Source: Clostridiales bacterium (lineage in GTDB: Bacteria; Bacillota; Clostridia; Christensenellales; Borkfalkiaceae). Taken from it: DNA of 45,652 nucleotides. The DNA is taken from assembly GCA_015055835.1 (NCBI GenBank), contig SVHJ01000007.1:1-45652 (forward strand), written 5' to 3'. Made by a program: the position numbers and the translations under genes. Under the pieces are notes generated by a model. The model was not told where the DNA came from and ran no database searches. It saw nothing but the letters and a program-made list of their open reading frames with translations. Below are positions 7,460 to 14,916 of the stretch, one piece after another (within the stretch, counting starts at the first letter, position 1; each line of letters opens with the position of its first letter).

Positions 7460-8270
7460 TAAAAAATATGAAGAGTATCTTTCAGTTTTTGAAAATTATC
7501 TTTTAACTGAAATTAATAAAATAGATTGTGAAAAGATATTAAAAGACAGTATAATATATAGCCTAACTACTGGTGGTAAAAGAATAAGACCGGTTTTAAT
7601 GATTGCTGTAAATGATATTTTAGGTGGAAAATTAGAAGACGTTTTACCTTTTTCATTGGCACTTGAAATGATTCATACCTATTCTCTTATTCATGATGAT
7701 TTACCTGCTATGGATAATGATGATTTTAGAAGAGGTAAACCTTCAAACCATAAAAAGTTTGGCGAAGGCGTTGCTATTTTGGCAGGAGATGCGCTATTAA
7801 ATCTTGCAATGGAAATAGCAATTAAAGAGTCTTTTAAAGGAATAAATCAATTAAAAGCAACGGAATTTTTATTCTATTCTTCAGGAATAGGAGGAATGAT
7901 TAACGGACAAGCTATTGATATAACTTATAACGAAAGTGTTTTAGATAAAGAAACTCTTTATAAGGTTATAGAAAATAAGACGGCAAAACTTATAACTGCG
8001 CCTGTTGTAATAGCGTCGCTATTAAATGGTGGTGTGCATTACGATAACTTGCTTGATTTTGGTAAGAGTTTAGGATTTATATTTCAATTTACTGATGATT
8101 TATTAGACGATAAAGAAGAAAATATTAATTCCTTAAAAGTATTTACTAAAGATGAACTTAAAGAGGTTATATCTTTATACAGCAAAAAATGTATAAATGA
8201 CCTTAAAGATATTAAAGATAACGAGTTTTTAATTGAACTTACTAAGTATATATGTAAAAGGAAAGTGTAA
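7452..8270 (+). CDS. ispA: polyprenyl (farnesyl/geranyl) diphosphate synthase
   Basis: This enzyme condenses isopentenyl diphosphate with allylic primers to make farnesyl diphosphate for undecaprenol and quinone side chains. The first aspartate-rich motif HDDLPAMD lies at residues 81-88 and the second, FTDDLLDD, near 215. GGKRIRPVL near residue 41 binds diphosphate. At 272 residues it is slightly short for the family (about 290-300), mainly at the C-terminus. It overlaps folD by eight bases and is the last gene before a strong terminator. The dxs and tlyA genes usually found next to it are absent. Confidence 0.93.
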   Translation: MFNKKYEEYLSVFENYLLTEINKIDCEKILKDSIIYSLTTGGKRIRPVLMIAVNDILGGKLEDVLPFSLALEMIHTYSLIHDDLPAMDNDDFRRGKPSNHKKFGEGVAILAGDALLNLAMEIAIKESFKGINQLKATEFLFYSSGIGGMINGQAIDITYNESVLDKETLYKVIENKTAKLITAPVVIASLLNGGVHYDNLLDFGKSLGFIFQFTDDLLDDKEENINSLKVFTKDELKEVISLYSKKCINDLKDIKDNEFLIELTKYICKRKV

Positions 8271-8275
8271 AATTA

Positions 8276-8332
8276 AATAATTTCAGCAATATGCAAAAAA
8301 ATATTCAAATATTGTTGAAATTATTTTTTTTT
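8276..8332 (+). terminator. long hairpin terminator after ispA
   Basis: Two 17-base arms (8276-8292 and 8309-8325) pair with a single wobble and are followed by a run of seven or more T. The 3' arm also contains the -35 box of the nadK promoter. Confidence 0.88.
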
Positions 8333-8343
8333 AATTGTATAAT
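8315..8343 (+). promoter_or_regulatory. SigA promoter giving a leaderless nadK transcript
   Basis: TTGAAA (8315-8320) and TATAAT (8338-8343) are 17 bases apart. The -10 ends six bases before the nadK ATG at 8350, so the expected start of transcription falls on the start codon itself. The -35 lies within the 3' arm of the ispA terminator. Confidence 0.75.
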
Positions 8344-8349
8344 TATCGT

Positions 8350-9156
8350 ATGAAAGTAGGAATTTATTTTAACAAAACAAAAAATATTGATGAAAAAAAC
8401 AGACAACATTTAATTTCTCTTTTAGAAGAAGCGAATATTGAATACTTATTCTTTGAAGAGGGAAAGCTTGAAGCCGGCATTGATTTTTTACTTGCTTTTG
8501 GTGGAGATGGAACAATTCTTTATTTAGCAGATTTTGCTTCTAAAAACGATATTCCAATAATTGGTATAAATTTTGGTAAACTTGGCTTTTTAACAGAATT
8601 TGAACTTGATGAAATTGACCTTGCAATCAAAATGTTAAAGGATAAAGATTATAAGATTGATAAGCGTTCAATGTTAAAAGTTGACGTCAATAAAGAATCT
8701 TTTTATGCTTTAAACGACGTTGTTTTAGAAAGAGTTTATGAAGAAGGACAATTAAACTTAGTTATAAACGTTCTTGTAAAAATTGACAATAACGTAGTTG
8801 ATTGTATAAATGGTGACGGGGTTATCGTTGGTACGCCAACTGGTTCAACAGCATATTCTTTATCAGCCGGGGGCGACGTTTTAGCACCTGAAATTTCAGG
8901 AAATATTATGACGCCTATTAACGCGCATTCACTGCATAATCGTTCTATTGTTTTTTCATCATCATCTGAAATGGTGTTAACGCTTGCTAATAACGATAAA
9001 GCATCTTTGCTTTTAGACGGTAAGCGTCAAAAGATATTGTCTGATAAAGATAAGGTAGTAATCAATCAATCTCCATATTCAGTTAAATTCTTAAGAAAAA
9101 AGAACTTTAACTTTTATGGTAGATTGCTTTCAAAATTAAATCGTAAAGGGTATTAA
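8350..9156 (+). CDS. nadK: NAD kinase
   Basis: NadK phosphorylates NAD to NADP in the cytoplasm. The 268-residue protein contains the nucleotide-binding motif FGGDGTIL (about residues 48-55) and the family signature NGDGVIVGTPTGSTAYSLSAGG (about 150-170). The start is the ATG at 8350, giving MKVGIYFNKT; an in-frame TTG at 8335 lies upstream of the -10 box and could not be transcribed from that promoter. There is no Shine-Dalgarno, in agreement with a leaderless mRNA. It begins the nadK-argR-recN-azlCD operon. The usual tlyA neighbour is missing. Confidence 0.95.
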   Translation: MKVGIYFNKTKNIDEKNRQHLISLLEEANIEYLFFEEGKLEAGIDFLLAFGGDGTILYLADFASKNDIPIIGINFGKLGFLTEFELDEIDLAIKMLKDKDYKIDKRSMLKVDVNKESFYALNDVVLERVYEEGQLNLVINVLVKIDNNVVDCINGDGVIVGTPTGSTAYSLSAGGDVLAPEISGNIMTPINAHSLHNRSIVFSSSSEMVLTLANNDKASLLLDGKRQKILSDKDKVVINQSPYSVKFLRKKNFNFYGRLLSKLNRKGY

Positions 9157-9157
9157 A

Positions 9158-9619
9158 ATGACAAAAAAACAAAGACAAGAAAAAATTCTTCAAATTATTA
9201 ACGAATATGAAATTGATACGCAAGAAGGCTTAACTTTAAAATTAAAAGAATTAGGGTTAGATGTTACTCAAGCGACAATTTCTCGTGATATAAAAGAAAT
9301 GCACTTAACTAAAATTCAAGGGAAAGTTAAGAAGTTTAAGTATGCGAAACTTGATTTTGATTCTAGTAAAGTAAACGCTAAATTGACTAGACTTTTCAAA
9401 GAATCTGTTGTGTCTTTTATACCTGTAAATAATATGATTTTAATAAAAACGCTTAGTGGTACTGCATCAAACGTAGGTTTTTTTATTGATAATTTAGGTA
9501 TTGAACAAATTTTAGGTTCAATTGCAGGGGACGATACCATTTTAGTTATTACAAAAAGCAATTTTGATGCTGATTTTGTTATTAAAAAATTTAAGGAAAT
9601 TATAGCAAATGCTGAATAA
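9158..9619 (+). CDS. argR: arginine repressor ArgR/AhrC
   Basis: ArgR is the arginine-sensing hexameric repressor that controls arginine metabolism. The 153-residue length is typical. The N-terminal winged helix-turn-helix contains EYEIDTQEGLTLKLKELGLD and VTQATISRDIKEMHL. The C-terminal oligomerisation and arginine-binding domain ends with GTASNVGFFIDNL and GSIAGDDTILVI, where the paired Asp residues contact arginine in the family. It follows nadK after one base and overlaps recN by eleven bases, which is the classic Bacillota order argR-recN. Confidence 0.96.
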   Translation: MTKKQRQEKILQIINEYEIDTQEGLTLKLKELGLDVTQATISRDIKEMHLTKIQGKVKKFKYAKLDFDSSKVNAKLTRLFKESVVSFIPVNNMILIKTLSGTASNVGFFIDNLGIEQILGSIAGDDTILVITKSNFDADFVIKKFKEIIANAE

Positions 9620-11312
9620 ACTTATCATTAACAACATTGCGCTTATTGATAATGCTGAAATTTCTTTTAAAAAGGGATTAAACGTGTTATCAGGGGAAAC
9701 TGGTTCTGGGAAATCTGTTATTTTAGATTCTCTCAATTTTGTGCTAGGCGCAAAAGCTGATAAAACAATGATAAGACACGGCGAAAATAGTTGTAAAGTA
9801 ACTGCTGAGTTTGATATTTCAAATCTTTCTTACCTAAAAGAAGTTATGGAAGAAAATGATTTTGATGTTGACGATACTTTAATTATAACAAGAAAGTTTA
9901 ACGTTGACGGAAGGGGCGATATTAGACTAAATGGTAACGTTGTTACTTTAGGTATGCTTAAAAAATTTACTGCAAAACTTATTGACGTTCACGGACAAAG
10001 CGAACACTTTTATCTTTTAAAAGAAAGCAATCAATTAGAACTTTTAGACAAGTTTTCTGGTAGTGATTTGAGTAAAATTAAAGATAAAATAAAGGGTCTT
10101 TACGTTGAGTATAGAAACGTGTTAAAAGAACTAAAAACGCTTGGTGGTACGGAAAGTGAAAGAGAGTATAGGCTTGACCTTTTAGAATATCAAATTAAAG
10201 AAATTGAGACGGCTGACGTTAAAGAAAATGAAATTGAAGAACTTATTATTCAAAAGGAAAGATTGAATAATTTGGAAAAAATTTCTTCAGCATTTAACAC
10301 CGTTATTGATGCAGTAAAAGGGGATAACGGCGTTAATGATAGGCTTGCTGTTTCTTCAAGAAATTTTTCTTCTATAATAAATTTTGATGAAAAATATCAA
10401 CAAATTTTTGACCGTTTAGAAAACGTGAGAACGGAGATTGATGATATTGCTTATGAGATTTCTAATTTATCAGAAGAATTAGGCGATAATGAATATGATA
10501 TTAACGGTATTGAAGAAAGAATTGAAACTGTTAAAAAAATTCAAAGAAAGTATGGTAAAGAATACGAAGATATTCAAAAAACTTTAGAAGACGCTATTAA
10601 TGAAAGAGATAGACTGCTTAATTTTAACATCCTTGCCGAAAAATATTTAAATGAAAAAACTGAATTAGAAGATAAACTTTATAAAGAATATATATCTTTA
10701 AGGGAAACGCGTAAGCATTATGCCAAAGTCTTTTCAGAAAACGTTTTAGCAGAATTAAAAGAATTAGGTATGCCATATGCAAATTTTGAAATTTTGTTTG
10801 ACGGACCAAATGAAATTTCTGACTGCAAATTTGATAGCGATAACGGAATTGATACTATTGAATTTAACTTTTCAGCAAACCTTGGTGAACCTTGTAGACC
10901 ACTTTCAAAGATAGTAAGTGGTGGTGAAATAAGCCGTTTTATGCTTGCTGTTAAGTCGCAAACTGCAAAATATAATGATATATCAACCTTTATTTTTGAT
11001 GAAATTGACGCTGGTATTAGTGGCATTATTGCAAAGGTTGTTGGTAAAAAGTTTATTGATATAGCAAGAGATACACAGGTTATTGCCGTTACGCACTTAC
11101 CACAAATTATGTCTATGGGCGATAACTGCTTGTATATCGAAAAGAAAGAAGATTTAGATAAAACAGTTACTACCGTTAAAGAACTTGATGAAAATGGTAA
11201 AATTAATGAAGTTGTTCGTCTTGTTGGTGGTAATATTAATAGCGAAAGCGCAATTTTACACGCAAAAGAATTATTAAAAGAAGCAAAAGAGTATAAAGAC
11301 AGTATTTACTAA
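9609..11312 (+). CDS. recN: DNA repair protein RecN
   Basis: RecN is an SMC-like ATPase that acts early in double-strand break repair. The 567-residue protein has full length. The Walker A motif GETGSGKS is at residues 30-37. Two coiled-coil arms span roughly 160-365, flanking a short central region. The ABC signature IVSGGEISRFMLA lies near 435, with Walker B TFIFDEIDAGISG about 30 residues later. It overlaps argR by eleven bases; azlC follows after one base. In most spore formers recN is followed directly by spoIVB, but here the azlCD pair is between them. Confidence 0.97.
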   Translation: MLNKLIINNIALIDNAEISFKKGLNVLSGETGSGKSVILDSLNFVLGAKADKTMIRHGENSCKVTAEFDISNLSYLKEVMEENDFDVDDTLIITRKFNVDGRGDIRLNGNVVTLGMLKKFTAKLIDVHGQSEHFYLLKESNQLELLDKFSGSDLSKIKDKIKGLYVEYRNVLKELKTLGGTESEREYRLDLLEYQIKEIETADVKENEIEELIIQKERLNNLEKISSAFNTVIDAVKGDNGVNDRLAVSSRNFSSIINFDEKYQQIFDRLENVRTEIDDIAYEISNLSEELGDNEYDINGIEERIETVKKIQRKYGKEYEDIQKTLEDAINERDRLLNFNILAEKYLNEKTELEDKLYKEYISLRETRKHYAKVFSENVLAELKELGMPYANFEILFDGPNEISDCKFDSDNGIDTIEFNFSANLGEPCRPLSKIVSGGEISRFMLAVKSQTAKYNDISTFIFDEIDAGISGIIAKVVGKKFIDIARDTQVIAVTHLPQIMSMGDNCLYIEKKEDLDKTVTTVKELDENGKINEVVRLVGGNINSESAILHAKELLKEAKEYKDSIY

Positions 11313-11313
11313 T

Positions 11314-12045
11314 ATGAAACTAAAATATTTTGATGGAATTAAAGATGGACTCCCTGTATGCTTTGCATATTTAGTGGTGTCCTTTACTTTTGGAATAGCT
11401 GCTTCTGGACTTGGAATTAACACCTTTTGGGCAACTTTAATTTCTGCAACAAACCTAACTTCTGCCGGTCAGTTTGCAGGGATAAAGATGATTGCTTTAG
11501 AAACGGGATTAATTGAGATTTTTATAGCAGTTTTTATTATAAACTCAAGGTATATGCTTATGAGTTTATCTTTGTCACAAAGTTTAACGGAAAAACTTGG
11601 AACTTTTAAAAGATTGTGTATGAGTTTTTTTGTTACTGATGAAATTTTTGCTATTGCAAATTTTAGAAAGGACAGGCTTTCTTTTAAGTATTTTATGGGT
11701 TTAGCAACAACGCCATATTTTGGTTGGAGTATAGGTACTCTTTTAGGCTCATTAACTAATAGTATATTACCACCAAGTTTAGAAAGCGCTATGGGAATTG
11801 CCCTTTATTGCATGTTTATTGCAATAATAATTCCACCTGCAATTAAATCAAAAGCAATAACTTTTTGTATTGCTATTTCAGTAATACTTTCCGTTTTATT
11901 ATATTACGTGCCTATCTTAAACAAAATATCTTTTGGTGTAAGTATAATAATTTCAGCCCTTATTTCTGCTGGGCTTACGGCATATATATTCCCAATAAGA
12001 GAAAGAGATGATGAAGAGGGTAAGGAGGCGCAAAATGCTGTTTAA
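11314..12045 (+). CDS. azlC: AzlC family branched-chain amino-acid exporter, large subunit
   Basis: AzlC with AzlD forms an inner-membrane exporter of branched-chain amino acids and analogues. The 243-residue protein begins FDGIKDGLPVCFAYLVVSFTFGIAASGLGI and includes TNLTSAGQFAGIKMI, both family hallmarks, with about seven membrane helices. It follows recN after one base and has no strong ribosome site, suggesting coupling. Its end overlaps azlD by eleven bases. Confidence 0.92.
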   Translation: MKLKYFDGIKDGLPVCFAYLVVSFTFGIAASGLGINTFWATLISATNLTSAGQFAGIKMIALETGLIEIFIAVFIINSRYMLMSLSLSQSLTEKLGTFKRLCMSFFVTDEIFAIANFRKDRLSFKYFMGLATTPYFGWSIGTLLGSLTNSILPPSLESAMGIALYCMFIAIIIPPAIKSKAITFCIAISVILSVLLYYVPILNKISFGVSIIISALISAGLTAYIFPIRERDDEEGKEAQNAV

Positions 12046-12328
12046 TGCTTTAATTTTGGCACTAGCATCATATATACCAAGGTTTGTGCCTTTAGTTATT
12101 TTTAGAAAGAGAATAAAATCAAAGTTTATTTGTTCACTTTTGTTTTATATTCCATACGCTGTTTTGGCTGGGTTAACTTTTCCATCTATATTGTACTCAA
12201 CAGGGAATATTTATACGGCAATAATTGGAACGGCTGTTGCTTTAGGACTTTCTTTCTTTAAAGTGAATATGGCACTAGTTGCATTGATTTGTGTTTTAAC
12301 CGTTTTTGGTTTAGGATTTTTATTTTAA
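12035..12328 (+). CDS. azlD: AzlD family branched-chain amino-acid exporter, small subunit
   Basis: A 97-residue membrane protein with four predicted helices and the family segment LASYIPRFVPLVIFRKR, where AzlD proteins have a conserved Pro-Arg-Phe/Pro cluster. The start is the ATG at 12035, which has a perfect AAGGAGG upstream. A longer frame from 12008 has no ribosome site and would add only basic residues read from azlC. Small AzlD subunits of about 100 residues always pair with AzlC. Confidence 0.92.
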   Translation: MLFNALILALASYIPRFVPLVIFRKRIKSKFICSLLFYIPYAVLAGLTFPSILYSTGNIYTAIIGTAVALGLSFFKVNMALVALICVLTVFGLGFLF

Positions 12329-12363
12329 GACTTAGTAAATTTTTAATTTATTAGGTCTTTTTT
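12327..12363 (+). terminator. terminator after azlD
   Basis: The arms AAGACTTAGTAAA and TTTATTAGGTCTT pair (one wobble) around a seven-base loop and run into six T. It closes the nadK-azlD operon; the 5' arm begins within the azlD stop codon. Confidence 0.85.
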
Positions 12364-12394
12364 GTATATAAACAAAAATACTGCACACTATAAC
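12363..12394 (+). promoter_or_regulatory. possible forespore-type promoter of spoIVB
   Basis: GTATA (12363-12367) resembles the sigma-F/G -35, and CACACTA (12384-12390) fits the sigma-G -10 CATNMTA at six of seven, but the spacing of 16 is about two shorter than usual. TATAAC (12389-12394) overlaps it. Any of these would start transcription within about seven bases of the ATG at 12402. B. subtilis spoIVB is a sigma-F/G gene, so the match is plausible but weak. Confidence 0.3.
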
Positions 12395-12401
12395 TTTATC
12401 T

Positions 12402-13376
12402 ATGAAAAAATTTAGAAAAATTATTTTGTTGTTGATTGTGTTTTTATCAATATTTTCTGTTACTAAAAGCACGGTTTATGCTAGTAATGAAGAAGTTTAT
12501 ATTGGTGGAATGGCTTGTGGATTTCAATTAAACACTAAAGGCGTTTTAGTTGTAGGAATATCGGAAGTTGCATCTAAAGAAGGTTCTTTTTCGCCAGCTT
12601 TAGAAGCAGGTATTAAGGTTGGCGATACTATTTTGTCAATAAATAATAATGAAATAAACTCTAGTGATGATTTAGAAAAAAGTTTAACGGAAAAAGAGGC
12701 CAGTGTTTTACTTAAAAGAGAAAAGACAACTCTAAAGCTAAAAGTAAAACCTATTAAAGATTTAAACGGTAAGTTACGACTTGGAATATTCGTTAGAAAC
12801 GACGTTGCTGGAATTGGTACTTTAACTTATATAAAAGGAGATAATTTTGGTGCATTAGGTCATACTGTATCAGACCAAAATGGCGAAATTATTGAAATTA
12901 CTGGTGGTAAAATATATAAATGTAACGTAGCAAACGTTGTTAAAGGGGAAAAAGGTAAACCAGGCGAACTTAGAGGCACTTTTCTAAAAAGTTCCCTTTT
13001 GGGTTCTGTTGATAAAAACTTGATAACTGGGGTTTATGGCAAGATTGAAAGAGAAGATTTATCTTTAATAAAAACAACTTGCGCAAAAAAAGAAGAAATT
13101 ACGGTTGGCGATGCTAAAATTTTTAGTACTGTTGAAGGAAATGAAATAAAAAGTTATGATATTAAAATTATAAAAGTTGATTTTTCTACACCAGATAATA
13201 GAAATTTTGTGATTAAAATTACGGATAAAGAGTTAATAAAAAAGACTGGTGGTATCGTTCAAGGAATGAGTGGTAGCCCAATAGTACAAAATGGAAAATT
13301 GATTGGTGCAGTTACGCACGTGTTTATAAATGACCCTGAACGTGGTTTTGGAATTTTTATTGATAATATGATGTAA
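12402..13376 (+). CDS. spoIVB: SpoIVB serine peptidase
   Basis: SpoIVB is secreted from the forespore and cleaves SpoIVFA, which activates pro-sigma-K processing. The 324-residue protein has an N-terminal signal anchor (about residues 5-27), a PDZ domain (about 50-115), and the S55 peptidase domain. GALGH near residue 154 supplies the catalytic His, and GMSGSP near 290 contains the nucleophilic Ser. It is about 100 residues shorter than the B. subtilis protein (about 426), but all active-site elements remain. There is no Shine-Dalgarno. Upstream recN is separated by azlCD, and spo0A, the usual next gene, is absent. Confidence 0.95.
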   Translation: MKKFRKIILLLIVFLSIFSVTKSTVYASNEEVYIGGMACGFQLNTKGVLVVGISEVASKEGSFSPALEAGIKVGDTILSINNNEINSSDDLEKSLTEKEASVLLKREKTTLKLKVKPIKDLNGKLRLGIFVRNDVAGIGTLTYIKGDNFGALGHTVSDQNGEIIEITGGKIYKCNVANVVKGEKGKPGELRGTFLKSSLLGSVDKNLITGVYGKIEREDLSLIKTTCAKKEEITVGDAKIFSTVEGNEIKSYDIKIIKVDFSTPDNRNFVIKITDKELIKKTGGIVQGMSGSPIVQNGKLIGAVTHVFINDPERGFGIFIDNMM

Positions 13377-13380
13377 AATA

Positions 13381-13407
13381 AAGCTCTCAAAAAATGGGAG
13401 CTTTTTT
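13381..13407 (+). terminator. terminator after spoIVB
   Basis: AAGCTCTCA pairs with TGGGAGCTT (one wobble), with a short A-rich loop and a T6 tail. Confidence 0.88.
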
Positions 13408-13446
13408 AACAATAAACAGCTTAAGCGCATAAACTGTTATAAAAAG

Positions 13447-13455
13447 CATATATTA
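13447..13455 (+). promoter_or_regulatory. candidate sigma-K -10 element
   Basis: CATATATTA fits the sigma-K -10 consensus CATANNNTA exactly and lies 26 bases before the ATG at 13482. No AC dinucleotide is at the expected 16-17-base distance. A poorer sigma-E-like pair (TAACAAT at 13407-13413, CATAAACT at 13428-13435, spacing 14) also exists. Either would make the downstream gene a mother-cell gene; neither is proven. Confidence 0.3.
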
Positions 13456-13481
13456 CATTATAAAAGCAAAAGGAGGAAAAA

Positions 13482-14114
13482 ATGTCATTTTTTTGTAATT
13501 TTAATTCAGATAGATGTCCAGGACCTATAAATGGTAATCCTTTAAACGGTTTATGTGACAAAGTATGCGTAGAAGTGAAAAAAGTATTTGATGCTTGTAT
13601 GATGCAAACACAACAAACGGGGATTGTTTTAGATATAACAAATTTAACCCCTGCAAGTCCTACATATCCTTTAACGTTTGTAAGTGCAAACAGTACTACT
13701 TCTGAAGGTGTTATTAGTAGTTTAATAATTGACCCACTTGCTGATAGAGAAAATAACGCAAGAGTAAGAGCAAACGTTACAATTCCTGTTTCAGTAGCAT
13801 ATACTGATGCTAACAACGTAGAGGGTGTTGCAACGTCATCAGTTACTATTTCAGAAGACGTTATATTAAACGTTCCAACGCCATCAATAATGCCTTATAA
13901 AGTAGAGGCAGTTGTTTCTTTAGTTTCTACTGAAGGTAGTTATACTGGAACAAATCAGTTTACTATTAACGCATGTGTAACCATAATATTAAAAATTGTT
14001 ATGGACGTTGAACTTTTAATTCCGTCTTACGGATATGCGTCAATTCCACCATGCCAAGAATATACGCAAGAAGTTTGTGCAGGTTTCTTTGAACTGCCAA
14101 TATATCCGCAGTAA
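13482..14114 (+). CDS. cysteine-containing beta-rich protein, possibly spore-associated
   Basis: A 210-residue protein whose family I cannot name. It has no signal peptide and eight Cys. Five are in the N-terminal 39 residues (positions 5, 12, 25, 29, 39) within a segment that includes CPGPINGNPLNGLCDKVC, and three are near the C-terminus. The middle (about 50-165) is rich in Val, Thr, Ser and Ile, suggesting beta structure, and the end is aromatic and Pro-rich. A strong ribosome site (AAAAGGAGG) implies high expression. It stands alone between two terminators, directly after spoIVB, with a sigma-K-like -10 upstream. Cys-rich, non-secreted, highly translated and next to a spore gene: a coat or crust protein is a reasonable guess, not a demonstrated one. 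Confidence 0.7.
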   Translation: MSFFCNFNSDRCPGPINGNPLNGLCDKVCVEVKKVFDACMMQTQQTGIVLDITNLTPASPTYPLTFVSANSTTSEGVISSLIIDPLADRENNARVRANVTIPVSVAYTDANNVEGVATSSVTISEDVILNVPTPSIMPYKVEAVVSLVSTEGSYTGTNQFTINACVTIILKIVMDVELLIPSYGYASIPPCQEYTQEVCAGFFELPIYPQ

Positions 14115-14135
14115 ACAAAGGATATTTTTTATATA

Positions 14136-14164
14136 AAGAGAGAGTTTTTTACTCTCTCTTTTTT
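14136..14164 (+). terminator. terminator
   Basis: Perfect ten-base arms AAGAGAGAGT / ACTCTCTCTT with a five-T loop and a T tail, closing the Cys-rich gene. Confidence 0.9.
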
Positions 14165-14171
14165 AATTTTG

Positions 14172-14200
14172 TTGCAAAATAAAAATGGGTGTGCTAAAAT
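14172..14200 (+). promoter_or_regulatory. SigA promoter of the phosphoesterase gene
   Basis: TTGCAA (14172-14177), 17 bases, TAAAAT (14195-14200) with TG at 14192-14193 (extended -10). The ATG is 18 bases beyond the -10. Confidence 0.7.
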
Positions 14201-14217
14201 TATAAAAAGGTGAGTAA

Positions 14218-14916
14218 ATGAAAGTTTTTGCTATTAGTGATTTGCATATTTCAACCAACACGAATAAGCCTATGGACGTTTTTGGTGGTAATTGGGTAAA
14301 TTATCTTGAAAACATAAAAAACGACTGGCAAATGAAAGTTGGTGATGATGATATCGTTTTAATTTCAGGAGATATTAGTTGGGCTATGACTTTAGATGAA
14401 GCTAAACCTGATTTTGACGTTATTAAAGATTTGCCAGGTAAAAAAATAATAATTCGTGGGAATCATGATTATTGGTGGAGTGCTATTTCAAAGGTTAGGG
14501 ATTTTTTACCTGAAAATTTTGTTGCTCTTCAAAATGATGCTATTAAAATAGGCTCTCTTGTTATTTGTGGTTCTAGGGCGTGGAGCGTGCCTGGTTCACC
14601 AGATTTTAAAGAACAAGATAAAAAGATTTATTTAAGAGAGGTTGAAAGATTAAAACTTTCTTTAGCCCACGCTAAAAAGTTATTAACTGAAGGGGATAAA
14701 TTGCTTGTTATGGTTCATTATCCACCTTTTAACGTTAAAAGAGAAAATAATTTGATATTAGATTTATTTAAGGAATTTCAAGTTGACGTAGTTGTTTACG
14801 GGCATTTGCACGGCAAAAACGTTAAGGCTGACAAATTTCTTCAGCTAGATGGTATTCGTTACTATTTAACTTCTTGTGATTTAGTAAACAATAAATTAGT
14901 GGAGATAGATGTATAA
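14218..14916 (+). CDS. calcineurin-like metallophosphoesterase
   Basis: A 232-residue soluble enzyme of the calcineurin-like phosphoesterase superfamily. All metal-ligand blocks are visible: SDLHIS (residues 7-12), GDISW (about 51), GNHDYWW (about 81), VHYPPF (about 162) and YGHLHG (about 193). The blocks show a competent di-metal site, but the substrate is unknown (a phosphomonoester, diester or nucleotide are all possible). The ribosome site AAAGGTGAG is close to the ATG. It overlaps the next gene by one base, so it is co-transcribed with a PTS_EIIC-like membrane protein. Confidence 0.9.
   Translation: MKVFAISDLHISTNTNKPMDVFGGNWVNYLENIKNDWQMKVGDDDIVLISGDISWAMTLDEAKPDFDVIKDLPGKKIIIRGNHDYWWSAISKVRDFLPENFVALQNDAIKIGSLVICGSRAWSVPGSPDFKEQDKKIYLREVERLKLSLAHAKKLLTEGDKLLVMVHYPPFNVKRENNLILDLFKEFQVDVVVYGHLHGKNVKADKFLQLDGIRYYLTSCDLVNNKLVEIDV

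Noticed and set aside
10718..11026. 102-codon minus-strand frame inside recN
   Set aside because: Fully within the conserved C-terminal ATPase region of RecN; no start signals.
13421..13816. 131-codon frame on the minus strand under the Cys-rich gene
   Set aside because: No ribosome site, starts inside the plus-strand gene and runs into its promoter; it is an antisense shadow.
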